Assembly: GCF_000264765.2 (NCBI RefSeq)
Contig: NZ_CP006664.1
Location: 2,914,001 to 2,978,000, forward strand
Reading direction: 5' to 3'
Origin: Edwardsiella anguillarum ET080813
GTDB lineage: Bacteria > Pseudomonadota > Gammaproteobacteria > Enterobacterales > Enterobacteriaceae
DNA length: 64,000 nt
Below the pieces are notes generated by a model, which was given only the letters and a program-made list of their open reading frames with translations, was not told the origin of the DNA and searched no databases. The translations under genes and the position numbers were made by a program. Below are positions 29,692 through 39,823 of the stretch, in pieces (positions within the stretch are counted from its first letter, which is position 1; the number at the start of each line of letters is the position of its first letter).

Positions 29692-29858
29692 AGGTTTGTT
29701 CCTTCCGTTTAATTAAATCAAAAAGCTGACGGTTTTCCGGCAGCGCCAGACCGTGGCTGCGGCCACAGCGGATCAGGTAGCCGGTGATGTAGTCGATCTC
29801 GGTATGGCGTTGGGCCTGAACGTCCTGCAGCATCGAGGAGTGGTTATCGGCGGTCAGG
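29107..29858. repeat. Long direct repeat, right copy (yajL plus panE 3' end)
   Basis: Second copy of the roughly 750-bp repeat at 22564-23315. It is continuous with the intact panE gene and so is likely the resident version. Confidence 0.9.
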
Positions 29859-30568
29859 TTAATCACCTGCATCACATAGCTGTGCAGGGTCTCCTGGGTG
29901 GTGCGATAGCCCTCGGCCTCCATCACCTCGGCGATCTCAGCGATCAGGGCGTGAATGTGATCCTGATGGTGGGCCAGCGCGCCGTTATGGCAGCCATAGA
30001 GCACGCTGAGCGGATTAATCACGCAGTTTATCGCCAGCTTATTCCACAGCGCGGGCTGAATATTGTCGTGCCAGGCCACGTCGGGTAGGGCCCGGTGCAG
30101 AGTGTCGGCCAGCGCGCTGCAGGATTGCCCCGCCTCATTGAGCGGGCCGATATGGGTGATTCCCCCGGCGACGTGCCAGACGGTATGTCCATCGCGGCGT
30201 GCGGCGTGCGTCGTGCTTCCCTGCAGCAGGGGCTGGCGGGGGGGCGCCCGCAGTTCACCGAGCGCCCCCATGCCGTTGTGCAGCAGCAGCAGGGTACAGT
30301 GCGGGGAGAGTCGGGGCAGCAGCGGCGGTAGGGCGTTGGCGATTTGCCAGGCTTTCAGGGTCACCAGTAGCAGATCGCTGTGCGCCAGCAGCTCGGGGTC
30401 ATTGGCCGGAAGCTGGCGCTGGTAGGTTAGCCCCTGCGGCGTGATCAGGTGGACGCTGCAGTCCGGCTGGGGAAGCCGTAGCCAGCCCTGAACCTGGTGT
30501 CCGCGCCGCGCCAGTGCTGACAGCCACAGTTTGCCCAGAGCGCCACAGCCCAGAACGGTTATCTTCAT
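29651..30568 (-). CDS. panE: 2-dehydropantoate 2-reductase PanE
   Basis: NADPH-dependent reductase making pantoate for coenzyme A. The ATG at 30568 ([15 protein letters not shown]) gives 305 aa against 303 in E. coli; the frame runs open to 30688. The dinucleotide site is GCGALG, the conserved Lys is in [14 protein letters not shown], and the Glu/Asn/Ser set of the C-terminal domain includes DNHSSMLQD. Divergent from yajQ, coupled to yajL. Confidence 0.96.
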   Translation of the reverse strand: MKITVLGCGALGKLWLSALARRGHQVQGWLRLPQPDCSVHLITPQGLTYQRQLPANDPELLAHSDLLLVTLKAWQIANALPPLLPRLSPHCTLLLLHNGMGALGELRAPPRQPLLQGSTTHAARRDGHTVWHVAGGITHIGPLNEAGQSCSALADTLHRALPDVAWHDNIQPALWNKLAINCVINPLSVLYGCHNGALAHHQDHIHALIAEIAEVMEAEGYRTTQETLHSYVMQVINLTADNHSSMLQDVQAQRHTEIDYITGYLIRCGRSHGLALPENRQLFDLIKRKEQTYERIGLGVSGTWQ

Positions 30569-30737
30569 TACACCTCCACGGCATTTCCGTGCGCGCCGAA
30601 AACGCATGTTACCCCGTACAGTATAAACTTTTATGCCGGCCGGTGTCCCGTCGCCGTGAGCGGCGGCGGCCCGGCGATCTTGCATCATGGCGCTGAGCCG
30701 TTATCATGCACGGCATTATAGCGAGAGGAGAAGTAGC

Positions 30738-31229
30738 ATGCCGTCATTCGATATCGTATCCGAAGTGGATCTGCAGGAAGTCCGCAACGCCGTAGAAAAC
30801 GCCACGCGTGAGCTGGCGTCACGCTGGGATTTTCGTAATGTGGAGGCCAGCATTGAGCTGAATGAAAAGAATGAAACCATCAAGCTCACCACCATCTCTG
30901 ACTTTCAGGTGAAGCAGCTGATCGATATTCTACGCGAGAAGCTGGTCAAGCGCGGCATTGAGGCCGGTGCGCTGGAGATCCCGGAGGAGTGTGAGCACAG
31001 CGGTAAGCTTTACAGCGTAGAGGCGAAGCTGCAGAAGGGCATCGACAGCGCCATGGCGAAGAAGCTGGTGAAGCTGATTAAAGACAGCAAGCTGAAGGTG
31101 CAGACGCAGATTCAGGGCGAACAGCTGCGCGTCACCGGTAAGTCACGCGACGATCTACAGGGGGCGATGGCGCTGGTGCGCGGCGCCGATCTGGGCCAGC
31201 CGTTCCAGTTTAACAACTTCCGCGACTGA
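30738..31229 (+). CDS. yajQ: YajQ nucleotide-binding protein
   Basis: A 163-aa protein of the YajQ family, a cyclic-di-GMP effector in Xanthomonas and a nucleotide-binding protein in E. coli. ATG 30738 follows AGGAG by 7 nt. Conserved segments are [24 protein letters not shown] and [12 protein letters not shown]. It stands alone, with a hairpin before the convergent yajR. Confidence 0.95.
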   Translation: MPSFDIVSEVDLQEVRNAVENATRELASRWDFRNVEASIELNEKNETIKLTTISDFQVKQLIDILREKLVKRGIEAGALEIPEECEHSGKLYSVEAKLQKGIDSAMAKKLVKLIKDSKLKVQTQIQGEQLRVTGKSRDDLQGAMALVRGADLGQPFQFNNFRD

Positions 31230-31235
31230 TCCCGG

Positions 31236-31262
31236 CGGGGCAGGCTCTGGCCTGCCCCCGGG
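31236..31262. terminator. Hairpin between yajQ and yajR
   Basis: Stem GGGGCAGGC/GCCTGCCCC with a short loop between convergent genes. There is no T-run, so it may only slow polymerase or act with Rho. Confidence 0.4.
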
Positions 31263-31264
31263 GG

Positions 31265-32644
31265 TTACTCTCCCGGTTCTGCGGCGCGCTGCAGGAACGT
31301 TTCCAGCGCCTCGCGGCTGGTCACCTGGCTGTCGATCTTGATGTAGGCGGTATGCTCATCGGCGATCAGCATGACGTCGTTCACCCCCGGCTGCTGGCGC
31401 AGCTGGCTGGCCAGCGCGGCCCCGGCCGTCAGCGCCGGCGGCAGCACGATACGCAGGCTGCTGACGTAGGGCGGCTCCTTCATGGTCAGACTGATCACAA
31501 ACCATATCACCGCCAGCACCGCACAGCCGGTAAAGATGGCTTCGGCCCCGCCGCGGGCGTAGACGATCCCGCCGAGAATACCGCCGATGGCGACGCCGAT
31601 AAACTGGCAGGTGGAGTAGATCCCCATCGCCGTTCCCTTGTAGCCCGGCGGCGACTCCTTGCTGATCAGCGAAGGCAGCAGCGCTTCCATCATGTTAAAG
31701 GCGAAGAAAAATAGCTGAATACCCAGAATAATGCCCCACAGATGTAGCCCGGCGTACCACAGCACCACCTCGGCGGCGATCATCAGCACGATGCACAGCT
31801 GAAAAACCTGCTTCATCCGCCGCTGTTTTTCCGCGTAGACGATAAAAGGCACCATGGTGATAAAGGCGATCAGCATGGTGCACAGATAGACTTTCCACTG
31901 CTCATCGCGCGCCAGCCCCGCCTGCTCCATCAGCGGCGGCAGCGCGATAAAGCTGGACATCAGCACAATGTGTACGCACATGATGCCGGCGTTGAGGCGC
32001 AGCAGGGCCGGACGTATCAGCACGCTGCCGAAGGCGCCGCGGACCATGCTGGCGTCGCGGTTGAGCAGGTGGCTGGTCGGCGTGGGGATCAGGTACAGGG
32101 TAATGGCGATGCCGAGCAGCGCCAGCAGGGTGATCAGGCCGAACAGCCCAGAAAGGCCCAGCGCGTGGGTAATCAGCGGCCCGGCGACCATTGCGATGGC
32201 AAAGGTGACGCCAAAGCTGACCCCGATGAAGGCCATGGCCTTGGTTCTGTTTTGCTCGCGGGTCAGATCGGAGAGCAGCGCCATCAGCGCCGCGGCGATG
32301 GCGCCGGCGCCCTGCAGCGCGCGCCCGAGGATGACGCCCCAGATGGAATCGGTCATAGCGGCGACGGCGCTGCCGCAGGCAAAGATCAGCAGCCCGGCGA
32401 CGATCAGCGGCTTACGGCCTATCCGATCGGAAATGATGCCAAAGGGGATCTGGAATAGCGCCTGGGTGATACCATAGATCCCGATGGCCAGGCCTATCAG
32501 GGTCTCGCTGGCGCCGCTGAGGGACATACCATAGGTTGTGAGCACCGGCAGCACCATAAACATACCCAGCATACGCAGGGAGAAGACGGTGCCCAATCCC
32601 CAGGTGGCCTTACGCTCGTCTGACGTCATGCGAAAGTCATTCAT
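31265..32644 (-). CDS. yajR: MFS transporter YajR
   Basis: Major facilitator protein of 459 aa (454 in E. coli): 12 membrane helices and a C-terminal cytosolic YAM domain of about 65 residues (QLRQQPGVNDVMLIADEHTAYIKID). Motif A reads GIISDRIGRKPLI. Its substrate is unsettled even in E. coli. It lies downstream of ampG with 36 bp between them. Confidence 0.94.
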   Translation of the reverse strand: MNDFRMTSDERKATWGLGTVFSLRMLGMFMVLPVLTTYGMSLSGASETLIGLAIGIYGITQALFQIPFGIISDRIGRKPLIVAGLLIFACGSAVAAMTDSIWGVILGRALQGAGAIAAALMALLSDLTREQNRTKAMAFIGVSFGVTFAIAMVAGPLITHALGLSGLFGLITLLALLGIAITLYLIPTPTSHLLNRDASMVRGAFGSVLIRPALLRLNAGIMCVHIVLMSSFIALPPLMEQAGLARDEQWKVYLCTMLIAFITMVPFIVYAEKQRRMKQVFQLCIVLMIAAEVVLWYAGLHLWGIILGIQLFFFAFNMMEALLPSLISKESPPGYKGTAMGIYSTCQFIGVAIGGILGGIVYARGGAEAIFTGCAVLAVIWFVISLTMKEPPYVSSLRIVLPPALTAGAALASQLRQQPGVNDVMLIADEHTAYIKIDSQVTSREALETFLQRAAEPGE

Positions 32645-32680
32645 TACAACCTCAAGTCGGTATGGGGATTTTCCCGTGGT

Positions 32681-34162
32681 TTAGCACCGCGGTGCGGGCA
32701 GGGATTGGGCGCGGTAGTCGAGCCAGGCTCCCCACAGGATGCCTGAGACGCACAGGGTGAGCCCCAGCGTAAACAGCGGTTCAGACGGGATGCGCAGCGC
32801 GGGATCGTACAGGTATTGCGCCAGCAGGAGCAGCAGCCAGACGCCGATCAGCAGGACGCCGGAGAGCAGCAGGCGCAGCGCACGACGGTAGGCCAGTGGA
32901 GAGGCGTGGCGCGGACGAAAGCGCCCGGTCTCCTGGGCGTACTCCAGGGTGCGGCGGCACAGCAGCAGCAGCGCCAGCCCCGGCAGGGCGGCGATGACGG
33001 AGAACAGGTAGAACAGCGGCCAGCCGTGCAGCTCAACGAACCAGCCGGCGATGGGGCCGACGTAGACCCGCCCGACGGCGGAGAGCGCGGAGAGCAGGGC
33101 GAACTGGGTCGCGGAGAAGGCCCGGTTGCACAGGGTCATCAGCAGGGCGACAAACGCCGCGGTGCCCATGCCGCCGCACAGATTCTCCAGGAAGATGGCG
33201 CCGCCCATGGTCAGCAGGCTCTTATCCGTGACGGCCAGCAGCCAGTAGCCGAAGTTGGAGACCCCCTGCAGAATACCGAACAGCATCAGGGCGCGGAACA
33301 GCGACAGGCGCTGCATCAACATCCCACCCCACAGGGCGCCGACGATGGTGGCCAAGAGTCCCAGGGTCTTGTTGACCAATCCGACCTCGCCGGCGTCGAA
33401 GCCGACGCCGCGGATCAGAAAGGTGGTGCTCAGGCTGCCAGCGAAGGCGTCGCCCATTTTGTACATCACGATCAGCAGCAGGATCAGCCAGGCGTTGTCG
33501 CGCAGGAAAAAGTCGCGCAGCGGCGCCAGCACCGCCTGCTCCAGCGTGCGCGGCGGCGGGACATCGGCCTGCGGCTCCGGCGCCATCAGGGTGGCGGCGA
33601 TGCCGATCAGCATCAGGGCCGCCATCAGCCAGTAGGTGGCCTGCCAGCCCAGATAGCGATCGGCCAGCCACAGCGCTAGCCCCCCGGATACCAGCATCGC
33701 CAGACGGTAGCCGAACACGGAGATGGCCGCCCCCGCGCCGCGCTCCTCCGCGCTGAGCAGATCGGTTTTGTAGGCGTCGAAGACAATATCCTGTGACGCG
33801 GAGCAGAATGCGACCGTGACCGCCAGCGCGGCCAGCCACCACAGGTGCCGCTCCGGATTGAGCAGGCCCATGCTGAAGATGGCGATCAGCAGCAGTACCT
33901 GGCTCAGCAACAGCCAGCCCCGGCGTCGCCCAAGCAGCGGCGGCGTGTAGCGATCCATCAACGGCGACCAGAGAAATTTAAAGACGTAGGCCTGGCCGAC
34001 CAGAGAGAAGAAACCGATGGTTTTCAGGTCGACGCCGGCGACGGTCATCCACGCCTGCAGGGTGCCGGAGGTCAAGGCCAGCGGCAGTCCCGATGCGAAG
34101 CCGAGCAGCAATAAAACGGCGCTGCGGCGTTGGGTGAAAATGGCTAAATAGGCTGTTGGCAT
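32681..34162 (-). CDS. ampG: Muropeptide permease AmpG
   Basis: Inner-membrane proton symporter that imports anhydro-muropeptides for cell-wall recycling and, where AmpC is present, its induction. I chose ATG 34162 (MPTAYLAIFTQRRS), giving 493 aa against 491 in E. coli; a GTG at 34186 in frame is the alternative, and neither has a strong ribosome binding site. Conserved segments include GFASGLPLALTSGTLQAWM, LVGQAYVFKFLWSPLMDRY and CSASQDIVFDAYKTD. It follows yajG by 43 bp. Confidence 0.94.
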   Translation of the reverse strand: MPTAYLAIFTQRRSAVLLLLGFASGLPLALTSGTLQAWMTVAGVDLKTIGFFSLVGQAYVFKFLWSPLMDRYTPPLLGRRRGWLLLSQVLLLIAIFSMGLLNPERHLWWLAALAVTVAFCSASQDIVFDAYKTDLLSAEERGAGAAISVFGYRLAMLVSGGLALWLADRYLGWQATYWLMAALMLIGIAATLMAPEPQADVPPPRTLEQAVLAPLRDFFLRDNAWLILLLIVMYKMGDAFAGSLSTTFLIRGVGFDAGEVGLVNKTLGLLATIVGALWGGMLMQRLSLFRALMLFGILQGVSNFGYWLLAVTDKSLLTMGGAIFLENLCGGMGTAAFVALLMTLCNRAFSATQFALLSALSAVGRVYVGPIAGWFVELHGWPLFYLFSVIAALPGLALLLLCRRTLEYAQETGRFRPRHASPLAYRRALRLLLSGVLLIGVWLLLLLAQYLYDPALRIPSEPLFTLGLTLCVSGILWGAWLDYRAQSLPAPRC

Positions 34163-34205
34163 AGTCGGTATTTGCCGGTGCGCCACGGCGCACCGGTGTC
34201 AGGGG

Positions 34206-34784
34206 TTAACGGGCGTTGGCTTTGATAAAGTCGCTGATGCTGCTGTCCTGGGCCATATTGCTGACAATGTCGCTCAACGCATTGTTGACGGCGTTGGCGA
34301 TCTTGCCATTGCTGGCGGTAAAGGCGCCCTGTTCGTTATAGCTGGCGCGGTAGGTCTTCACCAGTTTACTGCCGTTGCGCGCGGTGGCGATGATGGAGAC
34401 ATCGGCGTGGGTGGTGATGCTGTAGCGCAGGTTGCCTTCGCTGACGTCGGCATACAGACGGTTAACCACGATCTGCAGATCCACGGCGCCGTTCGCCCCG
34501 ATCATATAGCCGCGGGCGGTCATCTGCTTCTCCAGGATCTCCTGCAGCAGGAAGCGCAGATCGCGCTGTGCCGTCAGGGTGACCAGCTGGCCGTCGCGGT
34601 TTACCTTGGCTAGCGCTTTGTCCTGACGCATGTCGGCGCCATTGATGCTGATAGTGATCCCCTGCAGCGTCGGATCCTGCTGCGGCAGCGCCATCTGCGG
34701 ATTGATATTCAGGGTGGTGCTGTGGCTGGCACAGCCGGCCAGGGCGATGAGCGCCAGCAGAGGAATAAAGAATTTTTTTAGCAT
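34206..34784 (-). CDS. yajG: Lipoprotein YajG
   Basis: Envelope lipoprotein of 192 aa, the E. coli length with start at 34784 (MLKKFFIPLLALIALAGC). The lipobox is LAGC, giving a lipidated Cys; the residue after it is Ala. The body (QQDPTLQGITISINGADMRQDKALAKV) is family-typical. Function not well known. In-frame ATGs upstream at 34790 and 34802 are possible. Confidence 0.9.
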   Translation of the reverse strand: MLKKFFIPLLALIALAGCASHSTTLNINPQMALPQQDPTLQGITISINGADMRQDKALAKVNRDGQLVTLTAQRDLRFLLQEILEKQMTARGYMIGANGAVDLQIVVNRLYADVSEGNLRYSITTHADVSIIATARNGSKLVKTYRASYNEQGAFTASNGKIANAVNNALSDIVSNMAQDSSISDFIKANAR

Positions 34785-35202
34785 CGTCATTGTGATAGCC
34801 ATTGTCTGGTGTTGAGTGATAACAGGCATAGTGTCCACTGTGCCGGGCACAGATTTTCATATCATATCATTGCCCCTGCAGAGGCGGGAGGCCTGCGACG
34901 GGGGATTTTCGCGGCGCGGCGTGGCGAGCGCCGGTCGTAGCGAAGATATCGTTTTTACCGCATTGATTATAAGGATTTATTTAGGGTTGAAAGCAGATTA
35001 TACGTAACGTTAAATTACAGGCGGGAGTGCATAGAATGGTAAAAAGCGGCTACGCTTTAGGGTAGGAGGCGGGAAAGGTATACCGTTTAGCCCCGCGAAG
35101 GGCGGGTATATCGGATGCAGGTACTGCGCCTGTCGCCGCGATGTGCTCCCGACGCGTTAGCGTGTCATGTACCACTGCCGTTGCCGGATAAGGGGATGTC
35201 GT
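34785..35202. other. yajG-bolA divergent intergenic region
   Basis: About 420 bp without a gene, holding the divergent promoters. An AT-rich stretch near 34945-35020 is the likeliest promoter zone. I could not identify a clear bolA gearbox promoter. Confidence 0.5.
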
Positions 35203-35529
35203 ATGATGAGAGAGCAGATAGAAGCCAAACTGCGGGCGGCCTTTGAGCCGGTCTATCTGGATGTTGTGGACGAGAGCTACCGGCATAATGTTCCGGCCGG
35301 CTCGGAGACCCACTTTAAGGTGGTGATGGTCAGCGATCGCTTCCAGGGCGAGCGTTTCCTGTCGCGCCACCGTGCGATTTATGGCGCGCTGGCGGACGAG
35401 ATGGCCGATGGGGTACACGCCCTGGCGCTGCATACCTATACCCGTAAAGAGTGGGCGGGGTTACAGGATACGGTGCTGGCCTCCCCGGTGTGCCGCGGCG
35501 TGGGCAGCGGCAGCGCACGTCTGGCCTGA
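35203..35529 (+). CDS. bolA: BolA morphogene/Fe-S cluster-related regulator
   Basis: A 108-aa BolA protein (105 in E. coli) with the class II KH-like fold, linked to cell shape under stress and to monothiol glutaredoxins. Start ATG 35203 follows AGGGGA by 6 nt; the next codon is also ATG. Conserved segments: [30 protein letters not shown] and HALALHTYT, which includes the invariant His. Confidence 0.95.
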   Translation: MMREQIEAKLRAAFEPVYLDVVDESYRHNVPAGSETHFKVVMVSDRFQGERFLSRHRAIYGALADEMADGVHALALHTYTRKEWAGLQDTVLASPVCRGVGSGSARLA

Positions 35530-35583
35530 GGGACGCACTCTCTGCCGGGCGGGGGGATGGCATCGGCGAGCGCACGAAGAAGA

Positions 35584-35608
35584 AGATGGCCTGCGGGCCA
35601 TCTTTTTT
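35584..35608 (+). terminator. Terminator after bolA
   Basis: AGATGGCC/GGCCATCT stem, 4-nt loop, six T's. Confidence 0.9.
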
Positions 35609-35767
35609 ATACCCTGTGTCGAGTCGGACGGGATAGCCCGGTGCGAAAATGTGAGGCGCCGCGTGACTTAATCCCGGCGGTTCTCGACTCCCAGTGCGCG
35701 CATCGCTATAATGTCGCGTCTATTTTTCCGGAATGGTATTCGGGACGCTTCTGAAAACAGGGAATGC

Positions 35768-35899
35768 GGTATACACCCGATGCGCTTCGGGTTGCATTGG
35801 CGCGGCGACGCAGTGGACTCTCTGAAACCTACTGAGGTAGGTGGCCGGGAGGGCGCGGGGAAGCCAGCGGCGATACGGCTTGAAAAGCGACGGGGTTAC
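35768..35899. repeat. Roughly 130-bp imperfect palindromic intergenic repeat
   Basis: Begins GGTATACACCCGA and ends in CTTGAAAAGCGACGGGGTT, roughly complementary ends, with internal hairpins ACCCGA/TCGGGT and ACCTAC/GTAGGT. The layout resembles the palindromic intergenic repeats of Yersinia and Serratia (YPAL-like). It fills much of the 470-bp bolA-tig gap; the rest holds the bolA terminator and the tig leader. Confidence 0.5.
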
Positions 35900-36000
35900 G
35901 TCTTGCGTCATCCCGCTTCAGAGTAAGTTGCGGCTCTCAGGCATGATGCAGAGAACGGCTTCTGGCGTTGACCGAGCACTGTGATTTTTTGAGGTATAAG

Positions 36001-37302
36001 ATGCAAGTTTCTGTTGAAACCACCGAAGGCCTGGGTCGTCGCGTAAATATTACTGTTACTGCTGATAGCATCGAAAAAGCAGTAGAGAGCGAACTGCGTA
36101 ATGTTGCCAAGAAGGCACGCATTGACGGTTTCCGTAAGGGTAAAGTGCCGATGAACATCGTCGCTCAGCGTTATGGCGCATCTGTACGTCAGGACGTGCT
36201 GGGCGATCTGATGCAGCGTAATTTCGTCGACGCGATCATCAAAGAAAAACTGAACCCGGTCGGTGCGCCGAAGTATGTACCGGGCGAATACAAACTGGGT
36301 GACGACTTTGCCTATGCGGTAGAGTTCGAGGTTTACCCGGAGATCGAACTGAAGGGTCTGGACACCATCGTGGTTGAGAAACCGCAGGTTGATGTCAACG
36401 ACGCTGACGTAGATGCGATGATCGAAACCCTGCGTAAGCAGCAGGCTTCCTGGGTCGCCAAAGAGGGCGAAGTGGGCGCGGAAGATCGTGCGACCATCGA
36501 CTTCACCGGTTCTATCGACGGCGAAGCCTTCGAAGGCGGCAAGGCGACTGACTTTGTCCTGGCCATGGGCCAGGGCCGCATGATCCCGGGCTTCGAAGAC
36601 GGTATTCTGGGTCACAAAGCCGGCGAAGAATTCGCTATCGATGTTACCTTCCCGGAAGACTATCACGCTGAAAACCTGAAGGGTAAAGCGGCTAAGTTCG
36701 ACATCGTGCTGAAGAAAGTCGAAGAGCGCGAGCTGCCGGAGATGACCGCTGAGTTCATCAAGCGCTTTGGCGTTGCCGATGGTTCTCTGGATGGCCTGAA
36801 GGCCGAAGTGCGCAAGAACATGACCCGTGAGCTGAAAAACGCCGTGCGTAACCGCATCAAGGCGCAGGTTCTGGACGGTCTGGTTCAGGCGAACGAAATC
36901 GACGTTCCGGCTGCGCTGGTCGACGGCGAAATCGACGTGCTGCGCCGCCAGGCTGCACAGCGCTTCGGCGGTAACGAGCAGCAGGCGATGGAGCTGCCGC
37001 GCGAACTGTTCGAAGAGCAGGCGAAGCGTCGCGTTATCGTGGGTCTGCTGCTGGGCGAAGTGATCAGCAAGAACGAGCTGAAAGCCGATGATGCCCGCGT
37101 TAATGCGCTGATCGAAGAGATGGCTTCCGCCTATGAAGATCCGCAGGAAGTGATCGAGTTCTACAGCAAGAACAAAGAGCTGATGAACAACATGCGCAAC
37201 ATGGCGCTGGAAGAGCAGGCGGTTGAAGCCCTGCTGTCCCAGGCTAAAGTCAGCGAAAAAGCGACCACCTTCAACGAACTGATGAACCAGCCGCAGGCGT
37301 AA
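36001..37302 (+). CDS. tig: Trigger factor chaperone
   Basis: Ribosome-bound chaperone and peptidyl-prolyl isomerase, 433 aa (432 in E. coli). ATG 36001 follows TGAGGT. The ribosome-binding domain has the [11 protein letters not shown] signature near residue 45; the FKBP-type domain follows (about 150-245), then the helical C-terminal chaperone domain. Upstream of clpP, with a strong terminator between. Confidence 0.97.
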   Translation: MQVSVETTEGLGRRVNITVTADSIEKAVESELRNVAKKARIDGFRKGKVPMNIVAQRYGASVRQDVLGDLMQRNFVDAIIKEKLNPVGAPKYVPGEYKLGDDFAYAVEFEVYPEIELKGLDTIVVEKPQVDVNDADVDAMIETLRKQQASWVAKEGEVGAEDRATIDFTGSIDGEAFEGGKATDFVLAMGQGRMIPGFEDGILGHKAGEEFAIDVTFPEDYHAENLKGKAAKFDIVLKKVEERELPEMTAEFIKRFGVADGSLDGLKAEVRKNMTRELKNAVRNRIKAQVLDGLVQANEIDVPAALVDGEIDVLRRQAAQRFGGNEQQAMELPRELFEEQAKRRVIVGLLLGEVISKNELKADDARVNALIEEMASAYEDPQEVIEFYSKNKELMNNMRNMALEEQAVEALLSQAKVSEKATTFNELMNQPQA

Positions 37303-37329
37303 GCCCCAGGCCATTAGGTTCGTGAGTAT

Positions 37330-37363
37330 GAAAACCTTCGTCCCCGGGCGAAGGTTTTTTTTT
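37330..37363 (+). terminator. Terminator after tig
   Basis: AACCTTCG/CGAAGGTT stem with a T9 tract. Confidence 0.92.
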
Positions 37364-37529
37364 ATGCGGCGGCTTTATTTTATCTCATCCGCCCCCAGAT
37401 CGTTTACATACTGTCTGCCTGATGTGCAGGGACGGCAGGGGAGAGCTGGATTGCGCATAGTCAATCCGGCCTATCTCAAGTAGAATCAAAACGTACCACT
37501 GCTGAAGAGATTTCTATAGGAGACGGTTA

Positions 37530-38150
37530 ATGTCATACAGTGACCAGCGTGAGTTAGCACCGCACATGGCGTTGGTGCCCATGGTTGTTGAGCAGACTTC
37601 GCGCGGCGAGCGTTCATACGATATTTTTTCCCGTCTGCTCAAAGAACGCATTATCTTTCTGACAGGGCAGGTCGAGGACCATATGGCCAACCTGATCGTG
37701 GCCCAGATGCTGTTCCTGGAAGCAGAAAACCCGGAAAAAGACATCCACTTATATATCAACTCACCGGGTGGGGTGATCACCGCCGGGATGTCCATCTATG
37801 ACACCATGCAGTTTATTAAACCGGATGTCAGCACCATCTGTATGGGACAGGCCTGTTCAATGGGCTCATTCCTGTTGGCGGCCGGCGCGCAGGGCAAACG
37901 TTTCTGCCTGCCCAACTCTCGGGTGATGATCCATCAGCCGCTGGGCGGCTTCCAGGGGCAGGCGACCGATATTGAGATCCATGCTAAAGAGATCCTCAGC
38001 ATCAAGGCGCGCATGAATACCCTGATGGCCAAGCACTCCGGACAGCCGATTGAGGTTATTGAGCGCGACACCGAGCGCGATCGTTTCATGTCTGCACAGG
38101 ACGCGGTGGAGTACGGTCTGGTTGACGCCGTACTGACCCAGCGCGTCTGA
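37530..38150 (+). CDS. clpP: ATP-dependent Clp protease proteolytic subunit ClpP
   Basis: Serine protease forming the double heptameric ring of ClpXP and ClpAP, 206 aa. The catalytic Ser is in [11 protein letters not shown], where most enteric enzymes have GQAASMGAFLL; the His is in MIHQPLGG and the Asp in [12 protein letters not shown] 37530 follows AGGAGA. The short N-terminal propeptide precedes APHMALVP. clpX follows after 182 bp. Confidence 0.97.
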   Translation: MSYSDQRELAPHMALVPMVVEQTSRGERSYDIFSRLLKERIIFLTGQVEDHMANLIVAQMLFLEAENPEKDIHLYINSPGGVITAGMSIYDTMQFIKPDVSTICMGQACSMGSFLLAAGAQGKRFCLPNSRVMIHQPLGGFQGQATDIEIHAKEILSIKARMNTLMAKHSGQPIEVIERDTERDRFMSAQDAVEYGLVDAVLTQRV

Positions 38151-38332
38151 TTTGTGCGGCGAACCGACCCTCATGCTGCCTGTCTGGCCATTCGCCGATA
38201 TACTATAGTGATGCAAAGCGCCCACGGGCGCTTTCGTTCGGATATCGCTGTGAACCGCGCGGACCCTACATGCATTGATGGGACGTACGCCCGCCGTTGG
38301 CGGGACAGCTATTAAATGAAAGAGGTTTACTG

Positions 38333-39604
38333 ATGACAGATAAGCGCAAAGACAGTTCAGGCAAGCTGCTGTACTGCTCTTTTTGCGGCAAAAGCCAGCA
38401 TGAAGTTCGTAAGCTGATCGCCGGGCCGTCAGTGTATATCTGCGACGAATGTGTCGATTTGTGCAATGACATTATTCGCGAAGAGATTAAAGACGTAACG
38501 CCGCACCGTGAGCGCAGCGCGCTGCCGACGCCCCATGAGATCCGTCATCATCTGGATGACTATGTCATCGGTCAGGAGCAGGCGAAGAAGGTGTTGGCGG
38601 TGGCGGTATACAACCACTACAAGCGCCTGCGCAACGGCGACTCCAGCAACGGCGTCGAGCTGGGCAAGAGCAACATCCTGCTGATTGGCCCGACGGGCAG
38701 CGGCAAGACCCTGCTGGCGGAAACGCTGGCACGTCTGCTGGATGTGCCGTTCACGATGGCCGATGCCACGACGCTGACGGAAGCCGGCTATGTCGGTGAA
38801 GACGTTGAGAACATCATTCAGAAGCTGCTGCAGAAGTGTGATTACGATGTACAGAAGGCCCAGCGTGGCATCGTGTATATCGATGAGATCGATAAGATCT
38901 CCCGTAAGTCAGACAACCCGTCGATCACCCGCGACGTGTCCGGCGAAGGGGTACAGCAGGCGCTGCTGAAGCTGATCGAAGGTACGGTCGCCGCGGTACC
39001 GCCCCAGGGCGGGCGCAAGCACCCGCAGCAGGAGTTCCTGCAGGTAGATACCTCCAAGATTCTGTTTATCTGCGGCGGTGCCTTTGCCGGCCTGGATAAA
39101 GTGATCGGTCAGCGCGTGAATACCGGCACCGGCATCGGCTTTGGTGCCAAGGTAAAAGGGAAGGCGGACAAGGCCAGCGAAAGCGAGCTGCTGGGACAGG
39201 TAGAGCCAGAGGACCTGATCAAGTTTGGCCTGATCCCGGAGTTTATCGGCCGTCTGCCGGTGGTCGCCACTCTGAAAGAGCTGGATGAAGCGGCGCTGAT
39301 CCAGATCCTGAAAGAGCCGAAAAACGCTCTGACCAAGCAGTATCAGGCGCTGTTCGGTCTGGAGGGGGTCGAGCTGGAGTTCCGTGACGAGGCCCTGACC
39401 GCTATCGCCAAGAAGGCCATGGCGCGTAAGACCGGTGCGCGCGGGCTGCGCTCTATCGTTGAGGGGACGCTGCTCGACACGATGTACGATCTGCCCTCCA
39501 TGGAGAACGTGGAGAAAGTGGTAGTTGATGAGAACGTTATCGATGGCCAGAGCAAGCCGATGCTGATCTATGGTCAGCCAGAGGCGCAGGCCTCCGGCGA
39601 GTAA
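38333..39604 (+). CDS. clpX: ATP-dependent Clp protease ATPase subunit ClpX
   Basis: AAA+ unfoldase, 423 aa (424 in E. coli) from ATG 38333; the frame is open to 38297. The N-terminal zinc-binding domain has YCSFCGKS and [10 protein letters not shown]. Walker A is GPTGSGKT, Walker B is VYIDEIDKI, the pore loop is [10 protein letters not shown], and the IGF loop for ClpP docking is [10 protein letters not shown]. Confidence 0.97.
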   Translation: MTDKRKDSSGKLLYCSFCGKSQHEVRKLIAGPSVYICDECVDLCNDIIREEIKDVTPHRERSALPTPHEIRHHLDDYVIGQEQAKKVLAVAVYNHYKRLRNGDSSNGVELGKSNILLIGPTGSGKTLLAETLARLLDVPFTMADATTLTEAGYVGEDVENIIQKLLQKCDYDVQKAQRGIVYIDEIDKISRKSDNPSITRDVSGEGVQQALLKLIEGTVAAVPPQGGRKHPQQEFLQVDTSKILFICGGAFAGLDKVIGQRVNTGTGIGFGAKVKGKADKASESELLGQVEPEDLIKFGLIPEFIGRLPVVATLKELDEAALIQILKEPKNALTKQYQALFGLEGVELEFRDEALTAIAKKAMARKTGARGLRSIVEGTLLDTMYDLPSMENVEKVVVDENVIDGQSKPMLIYGQPEAQASGE

Positions 39605-39660
39605 CTCACCGTTGCCGCCGTCGCGCCTAGGCCGCCGACGGCGCGACGGGAGACGGGGTA

Positions 39661-39690
39661 AAATGGGGGATAGCATCCCCCATTTTTTTT
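39661..39690 (+). terminator. Terminator after clpX
   Basis: AAATGGGGGA/TCCCCCATTT stem with a T-run; it separates clpPX from lon. Confidence 0.88.
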
Positions 39691-39704
39691 CCGCGGGCCA
39701 CAGC

Positions 39705-39732
39705 GTTGAATCCCGCAAATGTATCCCCATAT
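39705..39732 (+). promoter_or_regulatory. Sigma-32 heat-shock promoter of lon
   Basis: GTTGAAT at -35, 13-14 bases, then CCCCATAT at -10, matching the heat-shock consensus CTTGAAA...CCCCATNT. It lies about 90 bp before the lon start, as in E. coli. Confidence 0.75.
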
Positions 39733-39823
39733 ACTCAGATAATCCTCTGGCGAAGCAGCCATTGTCCGTTGTGCGGCGCTGTTTCTCCATAACCTGGCGG
39801 AAGCTAAACAAAGAGAGAGCTCT

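Noticed and set aside
35908..37314. 468-codon minus-strand ORF opposite tig
   Set aside because: Exact antisense of the trigger factor gene with no family features.
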